Of a stretch of DNA of 64,000 bases, positions 15,772 to 24,563 are shown in pieces. The stretch comes from Ruegeria sp. ANG-R (GTDB lineage Bacteria; Pseudomonadota; Alphaproteobacteria; Rhodobacterales; Rhodobacteraceae). Under the pieces are notes generated by a model. It did not search any database. It worked only from the letters and a program-made list of their open reading frames with translations, and was not told the origin of the DNA. The stretch covers positions 1,104,453 through 1,168,452 of the forward strand of contig NZ_JWLJ01000001.1 in the NCBI RefSeq assembly GCF_000813985.1. Direction: 5' to 3'. The translations under genes were made by a program, and so were the position numbers. Numbering within the stretch: position 1 is the first letter of the stretch; each line of letters begins with the position of its first letter.

Positions 15772-18182
15772 CCCGCGCCGCGGTCCAGGCGCTGCTGTCC
15801 CATTGGCGTTCGCATCCTCTGCAATTGATGACGCTGTTGACAGGTATCGCATTGGCTACCTGTCTCTGGTCGGCGGTGCAGGCCATCAATGCCGAAGCAC
15901 GCGCCAGTTATGATCGTGCCAGCGCCCAGCTTGCAATTGGGCGCTTCGATAAACTTCGCGCATCGGGCAATCTGATCCCCCTTTCGCGCTATGCAGCGCT
16001 CAGGCGCGCTGGCTGGCAGGTGGCAGCCGTACTGGAAGGCTCGCTGCGCTTAGATGGGCGTTCCGTGCGTCTGATGGGGGTAGACATGATTGCCTATCCG
16101 GCCCTGCCCGCAGTTACAGAGATCGAACAAGGCGCGGCTGCCCCGGACCCGGCTGATATCCTGACGGCTCCGGGCCGATTGCTGATGTCGCCCGAGCTGG
16201 CACCGCTGTTTCAAACCGCCCCGGGCTTTCCGCCGATCATCACCAGCACAGCCCTTCCGCCTGATTTGGTGCTGACCGATATAGGTGTGGCCGAACAGCT
16301 TCTGAACCGCTCCGGTCAGATATCCCGCCTGATAATCCTGCCTGAACAACCCCGTGGTCAGCCTCCTCTGTCGGATATCGCGCCCGAACTTCAACGCATC
16401 ACCCCATCAGCCCAGTTGGATACCGCGCAACTGACCGATAGTTTTCATCTGAACCTGTCCGCCTTCGGGCTGCTCTCGTTCGCGGTCGGTCTGTTCATCG
16501 TTCACGGCACTGTGGGCCTCGCCTTTGCACAACGGCGTGGTACGATCCGCACCCTGCGCGCTTTGGGTCTTCCCATGCGGCACCTCATCTGGATCGGTCT
16601 GGGTGAGCTGCTGCTGTTGGCCGCGATCGGAGGCATGTTTGGGCTGGGTCTGGGATACTTCCTTGCAGGCGCTTTGTTGCCGGACGTCGCGGCCACCCTG
16701 CGCGGCCTGTATGGCGCACCAATCGACGGTCAGATGTCATTGCGCCCTCAATGGGTCGCCGCAGGTCTCGCCATGGCGACGGGCGGCACGCTGGCGGCGA
16801 GCGGTCACGCGCTTTGGCGGCTGTCCCGGATGCCCATCCTCGCGGGGCCGGGCCTGCAAGCCTGGGGTGGTGACACAACATCCACGCGGATCACAGGCGC
16901 ATTGGGCCTCGCCCTGCTCATAGCGGGTACCATCGCCTACTTTGCGTTCGGTGGGTTGATCGCCGGATTCGCTCTGCTTGCCGGGTTGCTGACCGGGGCT
17001 GCGCTGTTGTTGCCGCTATTGCTGTCCGGCGCGCTGACCCTGTTCCTTCGACGAGCGCGCTCTCCGGTTGCCCAATGGGTACTGGCCGACATGCGCGCCC
17101 AATTGCCTGGCCTTTCATTGGCACTGATGGCTCTGCTGCTGGCACTGGCCGCGAATATCGGCGTAGGAACAATGGTTTCGAGTTTCCGCCTGACCTTCAC
17201 CGGCTGGCTGGATCAGCGCCTGACCTCCGAGCTTTACGTCACAGCTGCCGATGACACACAAGGGGAACGTATCACCGAATGGCTTACGCCGCGCGTGTCA
17301 GCGGTCCTGCCCATCCGCAGCGCCGAATTGACCCACGAAACCGGACCGCTGTTCCTGTATGGGATCGTAGATCACGAAAGCTATCGCCAAAACTGGCCCC
17401 TGATCGCGGAAGGGCCGGATGTCTGGGATCATGTCCTGAACCGTGGCGCGGTGTTGATTAACGAGCAGCTGGCCCGCCGCGCGGATCTGTGGCCCGGAGA
17501 TAGGGTGGCGATCACGGCAGAGCACACCCTGCCAATTGCAGGCGTGTATTCTGATTATGGAAACCCGACTGGGCAGGCGATCGTCGCAATGCCTGTACTG
17601 GATCAGATAGCGCCAAATACGGAAACGCGGCGCTTTGGCATTCGCACTGAACCCGAGCGGGCCTCTGATCTAGCGCAGGTGCTGCGCAATCAATTTGAAC
17701 TGCCCCCGTCAGCAGTGGTGCAGCAAGCGGCCATGAAAGCACAATCGATGGCCATATTTGAAAAGACCTTCGTGATCACCTCGGCGTTGAACGTTCTGAC
17801 CTTGGGCGTGGCAGGCTTTGCGATCCTCACCAGCCTTCTCACCTTGTGGACCCAGCGCCTGCCGCAGGTCGCCCCCGTTTGGGCGCTGGGCCTGACGCGT
17901 ACGCAACTGGCCCGGCTGGAGCTTCTTCGAAGTGTCCTGCTTGCAGCATTGACCGCCTGTCTGGCACTGCCGCTGGGGCTGGTGCTGGCCTGGGTGCTGC
18001 TGGTTGTAATCAACGTGCAGGCATTCGGCTGGCGACTGCCCATGCACCTGTTTCCCGGCGATTGGGCAAGCTTGTTCCTGCTGACCCTGCTTGCTGCAGT
18101 TTTGGCCGCCGCCCTGCCCGCCTGGCGGTTGCTCCGACTGCCACCCGCCGCATTGCTGAGGGTTTTTGCCAATGAACGTTAG
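15768..18182 (+). CDS. FtsX-like ABC permease, fused double-length
   Basis: 804 residues with an N-terminal helix, a large periplasmic stretch (about 40-235), an FtsX-type three-helix block (about 240-340), a second block of helices (about 365-450), a second periplasmic domain (about 465-650) and a final FtsX block (about 660-795). It looks like two FtsX/MacB units in one chain, equivalent to AttF plus AttG. It overlaps the ATPase by 4 nt and the downstream lipocalin-fold gene by 11 nt. The likely job is mechanotransmission or lipid/lipoprotein release across the inner membrane. The cargo is unknown. Confidence 0.9.
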   Translation: MTRAAVQALLSHWRSHPLQLMTLLTGIALATCLWSAVQAINAEARASYDRASAQLAIGRFDKLRASGNLIPLSRYAALRRAGWQVAAVLEGSLRLDGRSVRLMGVDMIAYPALPAVTEIEQGAAAPDPADILTAPGRLLMSPELAPLFQTAPGFPPIITSTALPPDLVLTDIGVAEQLLNRSGQISRLIILPEQPRGQPPLSDIAPELQRITPSAQLDTAQLTDSFHLNLSAFGLLSFAVGLFIVHGTVGLAFAQRRGTIRTLRALGLPMRHLIWIGLGELLLLAAIGGMFGLGLGYFLAGALLPDVAATLRGLYGAPIDGQMSLRPQWVAAGLAMATGGTLAASGHALWRLSRMPILAGPGLQAWGGDTTSTRITGALGLALLIAGTIAYFAFGGLIAGFALLAGLLTGAALLLPLLLSGALTLFLRRARSPVAQWVLADMRAQLPGLSLALMALLLALAANIGVGTMVSSFRLTFTGWLDQRLTSELYVTAADDTQGERITEWLTPRVSAVLPIRSAELTHETGPLFLYGIVDHESYRQNWPLIAEGPDVWDHVLNRGAVLINEQLARRADLWPGDRVAITAEHTLPIAGVYSDYGNPTGQAIVAMPVLDQIAPNTETRRFGIRTEPERASDLAQVLRNQFELPPSAVVQQAAMKAQSMAIFEKTFVITSALNVLTLGVAGFAILTSLLTLWTQRLPQVAPVWALGLTRTQLARLELLRSVLLAALTACLALPLGLVLAWVLLVVINVQAFGWRLPMHLFPGDWASLFLLTLLAAVLAAALPAWRLLRLPPAALLRVFANER

Positions 18183-19206
18183 AGCCTTCATCCTCTTTGT
18201 TTTGCTCCCGATAGCCAGCTGGGCGCAGGGCTATGCCGGGCTTGGCGGCAGCGCAGAAGGATTCGACCGGCCCGTACCGGGTTACAGTTTTGAGTTTCCA
18301 AGAGATCACGGCCCTCATCCGACCTACCGGATCGAATGGTGGTATCTGACCGCCAACCTCAGAGACGCAGATGGCAGCGACTATGGAATTCAATGGACCC
18401 TGTTCCGATCTGCCCTGAAACCCTCCGAGGCGGATGGCTGGCAAAGCCCGCAGATCTGGATGGGGCACGCCGCGGTGACAACGCCGGACGCTCACTACTT
18501 CGCGGAACGGCTTTCCCGGGGTGGCGTCGGACAGGCCGGTGTCACAGCGCACCCTTTCGAGGCCTGGATCGATGAGTGGCACATGCGCGGCGGCGACCTG
18601 GATACCCTGAACCTGACTGCGAATGGCGTGGATTTTGGCTATGACCTTCAACTGCAGGCCCAGGGCTCCCTGGTGTTTCACGGCGATGCTGGCTATTCGG
18701 TGAAGTCCGCCGATGGCCAGGCCAGCTACTACTATTCACAGCCTTTCTACACGGTCGAAGGCATTCTCCACCTGCCTGATCAAGACGTTGAGGTCACGGG
18801 CCAGGGTTGGCTGGATCGCGAGTGGTCCTCGCAACCGCTGGCCGAGGATCAAAGCGGTTGGGACTGGTTTTCGCTCAGCTTTGACAGTGGCGACAAGCTG
18901 ATGGCCTTTCGCCTGCGCGGCGATCGTGGGGACTACACCGCCGCCACATGGATCGAACCGGACGGCACAGTGACGCCTCTGCCCGACGGATCTGTTAAGT
19001 TGAAGCCGCTTGAAACCACCAGCGTGGCGCAACGCAATGTACCGACCCGATGGCATCTGTCATCGCCGGAGCTCGGGGTTGATATCGACGTTATTGCCGT
19101 GACACCCAAGGCCTGGATGGGCACCCGGTTCGAATACTGGGAAGGCCCGATTACCATCTCGGGCAGCCACACAGGGCGCGGTTATCTCGAAATGACCGGG
19201 TACTGA
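18172..19206 (+). CDS. Secreted AttH/CrtC-like lipocalin-fold protein
   Basis: 344 residues with signal peptide MNVRAFILFVLLPIASWAQG. It has the AttH signature: FEFPRDHGPHPTYRIEWWYLT near the start, GHAAVTTPDAHYFAERLSR, and GQGWLDREWSSQPL in the second half. This is the double calycin fold shared by AttH and carotenoid hydratase CrtC. The ATG at 18172 lies inside the permease 3' end (11-nt overlap), so translation is coupled. The gene set ATPase-permease-AttH matches the attEFGH order of Agrobacterium. A role in periplasmic lipid or secondary-metabolite handling is inference. Confidence 0.9.
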   Translation: MNVRAFILFVLLPIASWAQGYAGLGGSAEGFDRPVPGYSFEFPRDHGPHPTYRIEWWYLTANLRDADGSDYGIQWTLFRSALKPSEADGWQSPQIWMGHAAVTTPDAHYFAERLSRGGVGQAGVTAHPFEAWIDEWHMRGGDLDTLNLTANGVDFGYDLQLQAQGSLVFHGDAGYSVKSADGQASYYYSQPFYTVEGILHLPDQDVEVTGQGWLDREWSSQPLAEDQSGWDWFSLSFDSGDKLMAFRLRGDRGDYTAATWIEPDGTVTPLPDGSVKLKPLETTSVAQRNVPTRWHLSSPELGVDIDVIAVTPKAWMGTRFEYWEGPITISGSHTGRGYLEMTGY

Positions 19207-19551
19207 GCCCGGAGTACATCGTCATCTACAAGAGAATCGGCTGCGGTGCCCGGAGAGGGACCAGAACTTTCCTATCGACTTGCTCAGGCTCACTAACGAC
19301 ACTTCAGAACAAGACAAGGTTCCCAAAAGACACTTTGGTAACGGAAACGTAGATGGAGACTGTGCTCGATGCGAGCATCGCGGTGGCGAACTTTGCCACC
19401 AGATACTGAGGGGCCCTGAGATAGGGTCTGGGTTGGCTGGAAAGATCAATTGATCGGCCAACGCTACTATGGCAGCATTCTCCTGAAGAGCTCCAACCAG
19501 GTACTACGCTCAGCCACCTTCGATGGGGATTCTAAGAAGGGATATATTACG
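19207..19551. other. Non-coding stretch with two tandem hairpins
   Basis: No convincing gene. Two adjacent perfect inverted repeats occur: CGATGC/GCATCG (19367-19372 with 19375-19380, 2-nt loop) and GGTGGC/GCCACC (19382-19387 with 19395-19400, 7-nt loop). No T-run follows, so they are not a standard terminator for the att-like operon. The sequence is richer in A/T than the flanking genes. Confidence 0.4.
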
Positions 19552-19890
19552 ATGAAAAAGAGTTCGATTCTTGCTGCAGGACTCACTTTGTTTGCTATCG
19601 GAGAAGCATCGGCCAATGATTACATTCCCCGAGGATTTTGGAGACTATATTTGGTCATCGAATCTGAGACCGGCGAAGTAAACGAGCTTACCCTTAGTTC
19701 TGCCAGCTATCCGGCAACATGTGTATCAGGGCTGCTTACACGAGCGAAAAAGACTGAGGCAGCGAATGGTTACGTTTGGACAGACCCTGACGCAACCGTC
19801 GTAGGTTGGTCAGAAAGTGACATTGCAACCGTCAGGCACGAAGTTATTGAGTTTAGGTGCAGTTTTGAGCGCTCACCAAACGAAGATTGA
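19552..19890 (+). CDS. Hypothetical small secreted protein
   Basis: 112 residues. A clean signal peptide (basic start MKKSS, hydrophobic core, cleavage near ASA-ND at residue 22) precedes a mature domain of about 90 residues with two cysteines (PATCVSG; EFRCSFE) that could form a disulfide. AAGGGA lies about 10 nt before the ATG. Codon use and base composition differ from the neighbours (many A/T third positions), as expected of acquired DNA. It stands alone between the att-like operon and tRNA-Leu. I do not recognise a family. Confidence 0.6.
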   Translation: MKKSSILAAGLTLFAIGEASANDYIPRGFWRLYLVIESETGEVNELTLSSASYPATCVSGLLTRAKKTEAANGYVWTDPDATVVGWSESDIATVRHEVIEFRCSFERSPNED

Positions 19891-20275
19891 GTGTAGTTAT
19901 TTGGGACCGGATCGCTGCGAAGCATATCATTATATCGAAGGCTGCTTTGTATCTAACACTCAAGAACCAACTTAAGGAGCGTTGAGCATGGATCTGAAAT
20001 GCCCAGTTTATTTCTGCGTCCACGATGAGTGAATGAACGGTGTATACGACCCCAAACTGGGACAAGGCGATAAGAGAATGGCACGAAAGTCAGCCAACTT
20101 TATACGGTTTCATATGCCCTTTCCTTTACCCCATATTTTATCAAGAAAAGCAGTCCGCAACCGTCGATTCTGATAAGAGAGCAGAATGTGAAAGTGTGAG
20201 TAAGCAGTGTAAGAAAGTGAACTGCTAAAAAAGAAAAAACAGCGAGCTGGTCTCCCTAACCCACTGTTTTTACTT
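19891..20275. other. Gene-poor AT-rich stretch next to the tRNA-Leu 3' end
   Basis: I see no standard gene. AAGGAG at 19974-19979 sits 8 nt before an ATG at 19988 that opens only 14 codons (stop 20030-20032). The same frame restarts at once with ATG 20033 for 46 codons to 20173. No att-type repeat of the tRNA 3' end could be found by eye. It could be a decayed insertion. Confidence 0.35.
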
Positions 20276-20361
20276 TGGTACCCAAGGCCGGACTCGAACC
20301 GGCACGGTATCACTACCGGGGGATTTTGAATCCCCTGCGTCTACCATTCCGCCACTTGGGC
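20276..20361 (-). tRNA. tRNA-Leu (anticodon CAA)
   Basis: A class II tRNA with a long variable arm on the minus strand. The acceptor stem GCCCAAG/CTTGGGT is followed by A and an encoded CCA. The anticodon stem GGGGA/TCCCC holds loop TTCAAAA, giving CAA. The T arm is GGTTCGAGTCC. Confidence 0.95.
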
Positions 20362-20507
20362 CACGACCACTGGATTAGCGCCCTACTGAGGGAAGGTCCA
20401 GAGGCAAAAAACAACCGCTGCGTCGATTGTTTCCCTGCCGGAGGTTGACGGTCAGGCAGGTGCATGGTTTGGCTTGCGACAACAGTTACCGGGACAATAG
20501 TTCTTTT

Positions 20508-21086
20508 ATGTTGCGATCTCTCTATGACTGGACCATTCGTCTGGCCGAACACCCTCATGCGCTGTGGGCGCTGGCCATCGTGGCTTTTGTCGAAAGCTCG
20601 TTCTTTCCGATTCCGCCCGACGTTCTGATGATCCCCATGATTCTGGCGAGGCCATCGCGCGCCTGGCTGATCGCCACGGTCGCCTTGGTCGCGTCGGTCC
20701 TGGGAGGTATGCTGGGCTATGCGATCGGAGCGTTCTTCTACGAAAGCCTCGGCCAGCCCGTTCTTGAAGCCATGGGCAAAGCCCATGCGATGGAAGAATT
20801 CAATGAGAGGTTCAACGATTTTGGCTTCTGGGCCGTGCTTGCAGCTGGCGTGACGCCCTTTCCCTATAAGGTCATTACCATCATGTCGGGCTGGACCGGG
20901 ATGCCTCTGGGGACGTTTATCGCAACGTCGATCCTGGCCCGCGCGTTGCGGTTTTTCGTTGTCGCCGGACTGCTCTGGGGTTTTGGCGAGCCGATACGGG
21001 GGTTCATAGAAAAACGGCTGGGGCTGGTCTTCACCGTGTTCATTGTATTGCTGATCGGGAGTTTCTTTCTGGTGAGATACCTATGA
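20508..21086 (+). CDS. YqaA/DedA-type membrane protein (VTT/SNARE-associated domain)
   Basis: 192 residues with the family layout: an amphipathic start, FVESSFFPIPPDVLMIPMIL as the first re-entrant loop, a helix, AAGVTPFPYKVITIMSGWT as the second re-entrant loop, and two C-terminal helices. VTT proteins are membrane lipid scramblases or transporters (DedA, Tvp38, VMP1 relatives). The YqaA branch has no set function. The ATG at 20508 gives the conserved MLRSLYDW start. It overlaps dsbB by 4 nt (ATGA). Confidence 0.9.
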   Translation: MLRSLYDWTIRLAEHPHALWALAIVAFVESSFFPIPPDVLMIPMILARPSRAWLIATVALVASVLGGMLGYAIGAFFYESLGQPVLEAMGKAHAMEEFNERFNDFGFWAVLAAGVTPFPYKVITIMSGWTGMPLGTFIATSILARALRFFVVAGLLWGFGEPIRGFIEKRLGLVFTVFIVLLIGSFFLVRYL

Positions 21087-21544
21087 TGAAGAAAACGCTC
21101 ATCCTGATTGCGACCGCAGGCTCGGCCGCCCTGTTGCTGAGTGCCTGGGGATTTCAATACATCGGAGGACTGGCACCCTGCAAAATGTGCATCTGGCAAC
21201 GTTATCCGCACGGTGCTGCAATCATTCTGGGTTTGCTCGCTTTCGCGTTTCCGGGTGTTCGCCCGCTGCCTCTGCTGGGCGCTCTGGCCGCTGCTACGAC
21301 GGCCGGCGTTGGTTTCTACCATGCCGGTGTTGAACAAGGCTGGTGGGAGGGGCCATCGACCTGCACATCCGGCGATATCGGCGGGCTCAGCGCCGAGGAA
21401 CTTATGAAACAGATCATGTCCGCGCCATTGGTGCGCTGCGATGAAATTCCATGGCAGATGTTCGGGATTTCTATGGCGGGTTGGAACGCATTGCTTTCTG
21501 CGGGCCTGGTGCTGGTCTGGATTGCAGCCTGGCGTGCGCGATAG
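21083..21544 (+). CDS. dsbB: Disulfide bond formation protein B
   Basis: 153 residues, four membrane helices. The N-terminal periplasmic pair is CKMC (residues about 33-36) in GGLAPCKMCIWQRYPH. The second redox pair is the Cys of PSTCTSGD and the Cys of VRCDEIPW in the second periplasmic loop. It reoxidises DsbA and passes electrons to ubiquinone. It is translationally coupled to the YqaA-type gene. No dsbA is in the window. Confidence 0.92.
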   Translation: MMKKTLILIATAGSAALLLSAWGFQYIGGLAPCKMCIWQRYPHGAAIILGLLAFAFPGVRPLPLLGALAAATTAGVGFYHAGVEQGWWEGPSTCTSGDIGGLSAEELMKQIMSAPLVRCDEIPWQMFGISMAGWNALLSAGLVLVWIAAWRAR

Positions 21545-21547
21545 GCG

Positions 21548-22135
21548 CTATTGCTGATCCAGTTCGGCATCCCAGTACAGGAAGTCGATCCAGCTGTCAT
21601 GCAGATGGTTTGGCGGAAATTTGCGACCGATATTCCGCAAAGCTTCGGCATCCGGCTGGCGTGGCGGTTTGTTCAAGGACATCCTCGCCTGCCTCAACGA
21701 TTTGGACCCTTTGCGCAGGTTGCAGGGGCTGCAGGCTGCCACGACGTTCTGCCAGCTTGTCACCCCACCTGCCGAGCGCGGAACCACGTGGTCAAACGTC
21801 AGATTATCGCGGCTGCCGCAGTACTGGCATTTGAATTCATCCCGCAGAAATAAATTAAAGCGCGTGAAGGCCACGCGCTTTCTGGGTTTTACATAGTCTT
21901 TCAGGACAACGACCGACGGTATTCGTATCACAGTACTCGGGCTTCGGACGACTTCGTCATATTCGGCAACAATGTCGACCCTGTCCAGCCAGGCGGCCTT
22001 GATCGCCTCCTGCCACGGCCACAGGGACAGCGGGTAATAAGACAATGGACGGTAATCGGCGTTCAAAACCAATGCCGGATGATGCTTAAGCGCACCGGTT
22101 TCCCTGACAAATTCGGTCCTGAAGTCTCCGTCCAT
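21548..22135 (-). CDS. HNH endonuclease-fold protein
   Basis: 195 residues. The HNH core has FKCQYCGSRDNLTFDHVVPRS, then CSPCNLRKGS: two CxxC zinc knuckles around the catalytic His of DHVVPRSAGG and the Asn of CNLRKG. The N-terminal region (ALVLNADYRPLSYYPLSLWPW) is the conserved lead-in of a stand-alone alphaproteobacterial HNH family. It is chromosomal and not next to phage or intein genes. The target and role are unknown. Confidence 0.9.
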   Translation of the reverse strand: MDGDFRTEFVRETGALKHHPALVLNADYRPLSYYPLSLWPWQEAIKAAWLDRVDIVAEYDEVVRSPSTVIRIPSVVVLKDYVKPRKRVAFTRFNLFLRDEFKCQYCGSRDNLTFDHVVPRSAGGVTSWQNVVAACSPCNLRKGSKSLRQARMSLNKPPRQPDAEALRNIGRKFPPNHLHDSWIDFLYWDAELDQQ

Positions 22136-22336
22136 AACAGAATCGCTCCTCGCTCTGTACTGCCCGTTTGTGACATCAGAGCGGGGAACACCCGCCCCGG
22201 CCTTAAGTTAACTATATATCGTGTTAAATCTCTGACAAGTGCCGAGTTCACACAACATCTCGGGTATTGATTATGCCGAATCCGTAACAGATAGGTGACA
22301 CTTATCCACAGGTTGCACTGATTTGGTCGGCGGGCT

Positions 22337-22954
22337 ATGGCGAGTTCCATGTCCTGGTTCATCCGTTTCAACAAACCGTTTGATGTGCTGCCGCAGTTTA
22401 CCGACCGCGCAAACGCGGAGTCGCCGCGCCGGACGTTATCGGATTTCATTGACCTGCCCGGTGTCTACCCCGCCGGTCGTTTGGATCGGGATAGCGAAGG
22501 GCTGATGTTGTTGACTGACGACGGCCAATTGCAAGCTCAGATTTCTGATCCCAAACACAAGATGGCCAAAACCTATTGGGTTCAGGTTGAAGGCATTCCC
22601 GACGCGGCCGCGTTGAAGGCACTGCGCGACGGTATCGAGCTGAAAGACGGAGCCACCCGACCGGCCAAAGCCCGGATGATCGACGCGCCCGAGGAACTGT
22701 GGCCGCGCACGCCGCCGATCCGTGTACGCCAAACCGTACCTGACAGCTGGATTGAACTCACCATTCGTGAAGGTCGCAATCGGCAAGTGCGCAGGATGAC
22801 TGCGGCGGTTGGTCATCCGACCCTGCGCCTGATCCGCGTTCGGATCGGTGACTGGACATTACAAGGTCTTGAGCCCGGCCAATGGGACAGCCTGCCCATC
22901 CCGGCCCGGAATCCGGTATCGCCGCGAAAGCGGGATCGCAGACCCCACCGGTGA
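22337..22954 (+). CDS. rRNA large-subunit pseudouridine synthase (RluE type)
   Basis: 205 residues without an S4 domain, as for Rlu[18 protein letters not shown] contains the catalytic Asp, followed by KTYWVQVEG and the C-terminal [20 protein letters not shown] that binds RNA. E. coli RluE modifies U2457 of 23S rRNA; the same target is inferred. ATG 22337 has a weak site; ATG 22349 (after GGCGAG) would give [10 protein letters not shown] and is equally plausible. Confidence 0.88.
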   Translation: MASSMSWFIRFNKPFDVLPQFTDRANAESPRRTLSDFIDLPGVYPAGRLDRDSEGLMLLTDDGQLQAQISDPKHKMAKTYWVQVEGIPDAAALKALRDGIELKDGATRPAKARMIDAPEELWPRTPPIRVRQTVPDSWIELTIREGRNRQVRRMTAAVGHPTLRLIRVRIGDWTLQGLEPGQWDSLPIPARNPVSPRKRDRRPHR

Positions 22955-22985
22955 CAAAATCCCTTATTGCGGGTATACTTACCCC

Positions 22986-23411
22986 ATGAAGGTCACACCT
23001 GAGATACCGACACCCTCCGCCATTCTCGAGGCCGCACTTTATGTCGATGATCTGGACGCGGCTGAAATGTTCTATGGCGAGATTCTGGGGCTCGTGCAGA
23101 TACAGCGCCTGGAAGACCGGCACGTGTTCTACAAGGTCGGCGGTTCAGTTTTGCTGCTGTTCAATCCGGAGCAGACCGAACGGCCCGCAGTCAATCCTGA
23201 CCTTCCCGTGCCTCCGCACGGCGCACGCGGTGCCGGGCATGTCTGCCTTGTTCTGACCCGGGATGAGATCGCGACAATGCGCAAGCATCTCCTGAACTGG
23301 AACATACCGGTGGATGCCGAGTTCGACTGGCCGAACGGCGCGAAATCACTGTACGTCCGCGATCCGGCAGGTAATTCGGTTGAATTCACCGAAGCCCATC
23401 TGTGGAACTAG
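22986..23411 (+). CDS. VOC-family (glyoxalase/bleomycin-resistance/dioxygenase fold) protein
   Basis: 141 residues with two beta-alpha-beta-beta-beta modules: AALYVDDLDAAEMFYGEILGL near the start and PAGNSVEFTEAHLW near the end, where the Glu is a typical metal ligand; GAGHVCLVL holds the His ligand. The ATG at 22986 drops a long non-conserved lead that overlaps the rluE-type gene. The reaction cannot be deduced. Its stop overlaps the convergent acetyltransferase stop on a shared CTAG. Confidence 0.85.
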   Translation: MKVTPEIPTPSAILEAALYVDDLDAAEMFYGEILGLVQIQRLEDRHVFYKVGGSVLLLFNPEQTERPAVNPDLPVPPHGARGAGHVCLVLTRDEIATMRKHLLNWNIPVDAEFDWPNGAKSLYVRDPAGNSVEFTEAHLWN

Positions 23412-23896
23412 TTCAGGTCCAGACGCTTCGATATACGGTCGACCGGAGTGCCATCACGAAGAGGTACGCCATAGTCCACTGAAAAATCGCGAAAGCCCAT
23501 CTTGTCATAATAACTCAGACCCATCGTGTTATCGGCCCGTATCGTCGCATTTATGCTGGTGAATCCTAATGCTCGGGCCACCTTTTCAGTTTCCCAAAAC
23601 AAGGCACGCCCCGCCCCTTTCAAGGCAGGCTGTCGCCGTGTGAAGGTCGCTATGTCAGCGCAACTGTCCGGTAGACCTTGGCGCGTGCCAAGCCATTGGA
23701 AACCGGCCACCTGTCCTTTGTTGTCCAGCGCGACATGGCAGCAAACCTTGTCGGACCCTTCCAGATAGCTTGTTACAAACAAAGCATCGGAGAAAGGTGT
23801 TTCGAACGCCGTCGTTCCGCCAATTTCGATAATCTGATTGAGGATGGCACAAGCGTCTGCCACATCCTCTTTCATCATCGGACGGACAACGATCAT
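23408..23896 (-). CDS. GNAT-family N-acetyltransferase (Pat/bar-like)
   Basis: 162 residues. The start IVVRPMMKEDVADACAILNQII and the GGTTAFETPFS segment match phosphinothricin-type acetyltransferases. KGAGRALFWETEKVARALG is the acetyl-CoA loop region and NTMGLSYYDKMGF is motif B. It begins 1 nt after the hydrolase stop, so it is the third gene of the alkA-hydrolase-GNAT operon. The substrate is unknown. Confidence 0.87.
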   Translation of the reverse strand: MIVVRPMMKEDVADACAILNQIIEIGGTTAFETPFSDALFVTSYLEGSDKVCCHVALDNKGQVAGFQWLGTRQGLPDSCADIATFTRRQPALKGAGRALFWETEKVARALGFTSINATIRADNTMGLSYYDKMGFRDFSVDYGVPLRDGTPVDRISKRLDLN

Positions 23897-23897
23897 C

Positions 23898-24563
23898 TTA
23901 CAGGCTCAGCTTGTCACGCATGAAAGCCAATGCCACGCTAAGCCCATCGGGCGCGATACCGTGGCCAGTGCCTTTCATCACATGAGCATAGATTTCCTTG
24001 AAACCCGCAGCCTGAAGGGCCTCGGCGGCTTCGGGCAGCGATTGCGGCGGAACCACATCATCCGCATCACCGTGCAACAGCAGAACGGGCATCCGGCTGA
24101 CCACTTCATCCGTCAGCAGATCGGGCTCCAGCAGCCGGCCAGAAAATGCGACGATCCCGGCAACAGGGTCTTCGCGGCGTGGCGCGACGTGAAGACTCAT
24201 CATCGTGCCCTGAGAAAAGCCGAACAGCACGACCTGTTCGGGCAAAACGTCTTCGTCGACCATCAGGGCATCAAGGAAGGCATTGAAATCTTCGACAGCC
24301 ATCTCCATACCGCGACGCGCCTCTTCCTCGGACGAGCCGTCAATCCACGGGATCGGGAACCACTGGTACCCGTTTGGCATTCCGGGGATTTGTTCCGGTG
24401 CGTCGGGGGCCACGAACAGAGTATCCGGCAGATGCTCACCCAAGGGATCTGCCAGCCCCAGCAGATCGGCCCCGTTGGCGCCATAGCCGTGTACGAACAC
24501 CACAACCGAGCGCGTATCCCCTGAAACCGGCTCTTTCCGGAGCGCGTTCAAAACTCGTGTCAT
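23898..24563 (-). CDS. Alpha/beta hydrolase (carboxylesterase/phospholipase family)
   Basis: 221 residues. VVVFVHGYGANGADLLGLA contains the oxyanion loop, LFGFSQGTMMSLH the nucleophile elbow with the catalytic Ser, LLLHGDADDVVP the Asp, and GTGHGIAPDG the His. This matches the short carboxylesterase/YpfH family (PF02230). The ATG at 24563 overlaps the alkA stop as ATGA and replaces a longer in-frame start inside alkA. Confidence 0.9.
   Translation of the reverse strand: MTRVLNALRKEPVSGDTRSVVVFVHGYGANGADLLGLADPLGEHLPDTLFVAPDAPEQIPGMPNGYQWFPIPWIDGSSEEEARRGMEMAVEDFNAFLDALMVDEDVLPEQVVLFGFSQGTMMSLHVAPRREDPVAGIVAFSGRLLEPDLLTDEVVSRMPVLLLHGDADDVVPPQSLPEAAEALQAAGFKEIYAHVMKGTGHGIAPDGLSVALAFMRDKLSL

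Noticed and set aside
20040..20228. 62-codon frame with a GTG start
   Set aside because: No ribosome-binding site at the right distance and no protein-like pattern; a different frame there has the better signal.
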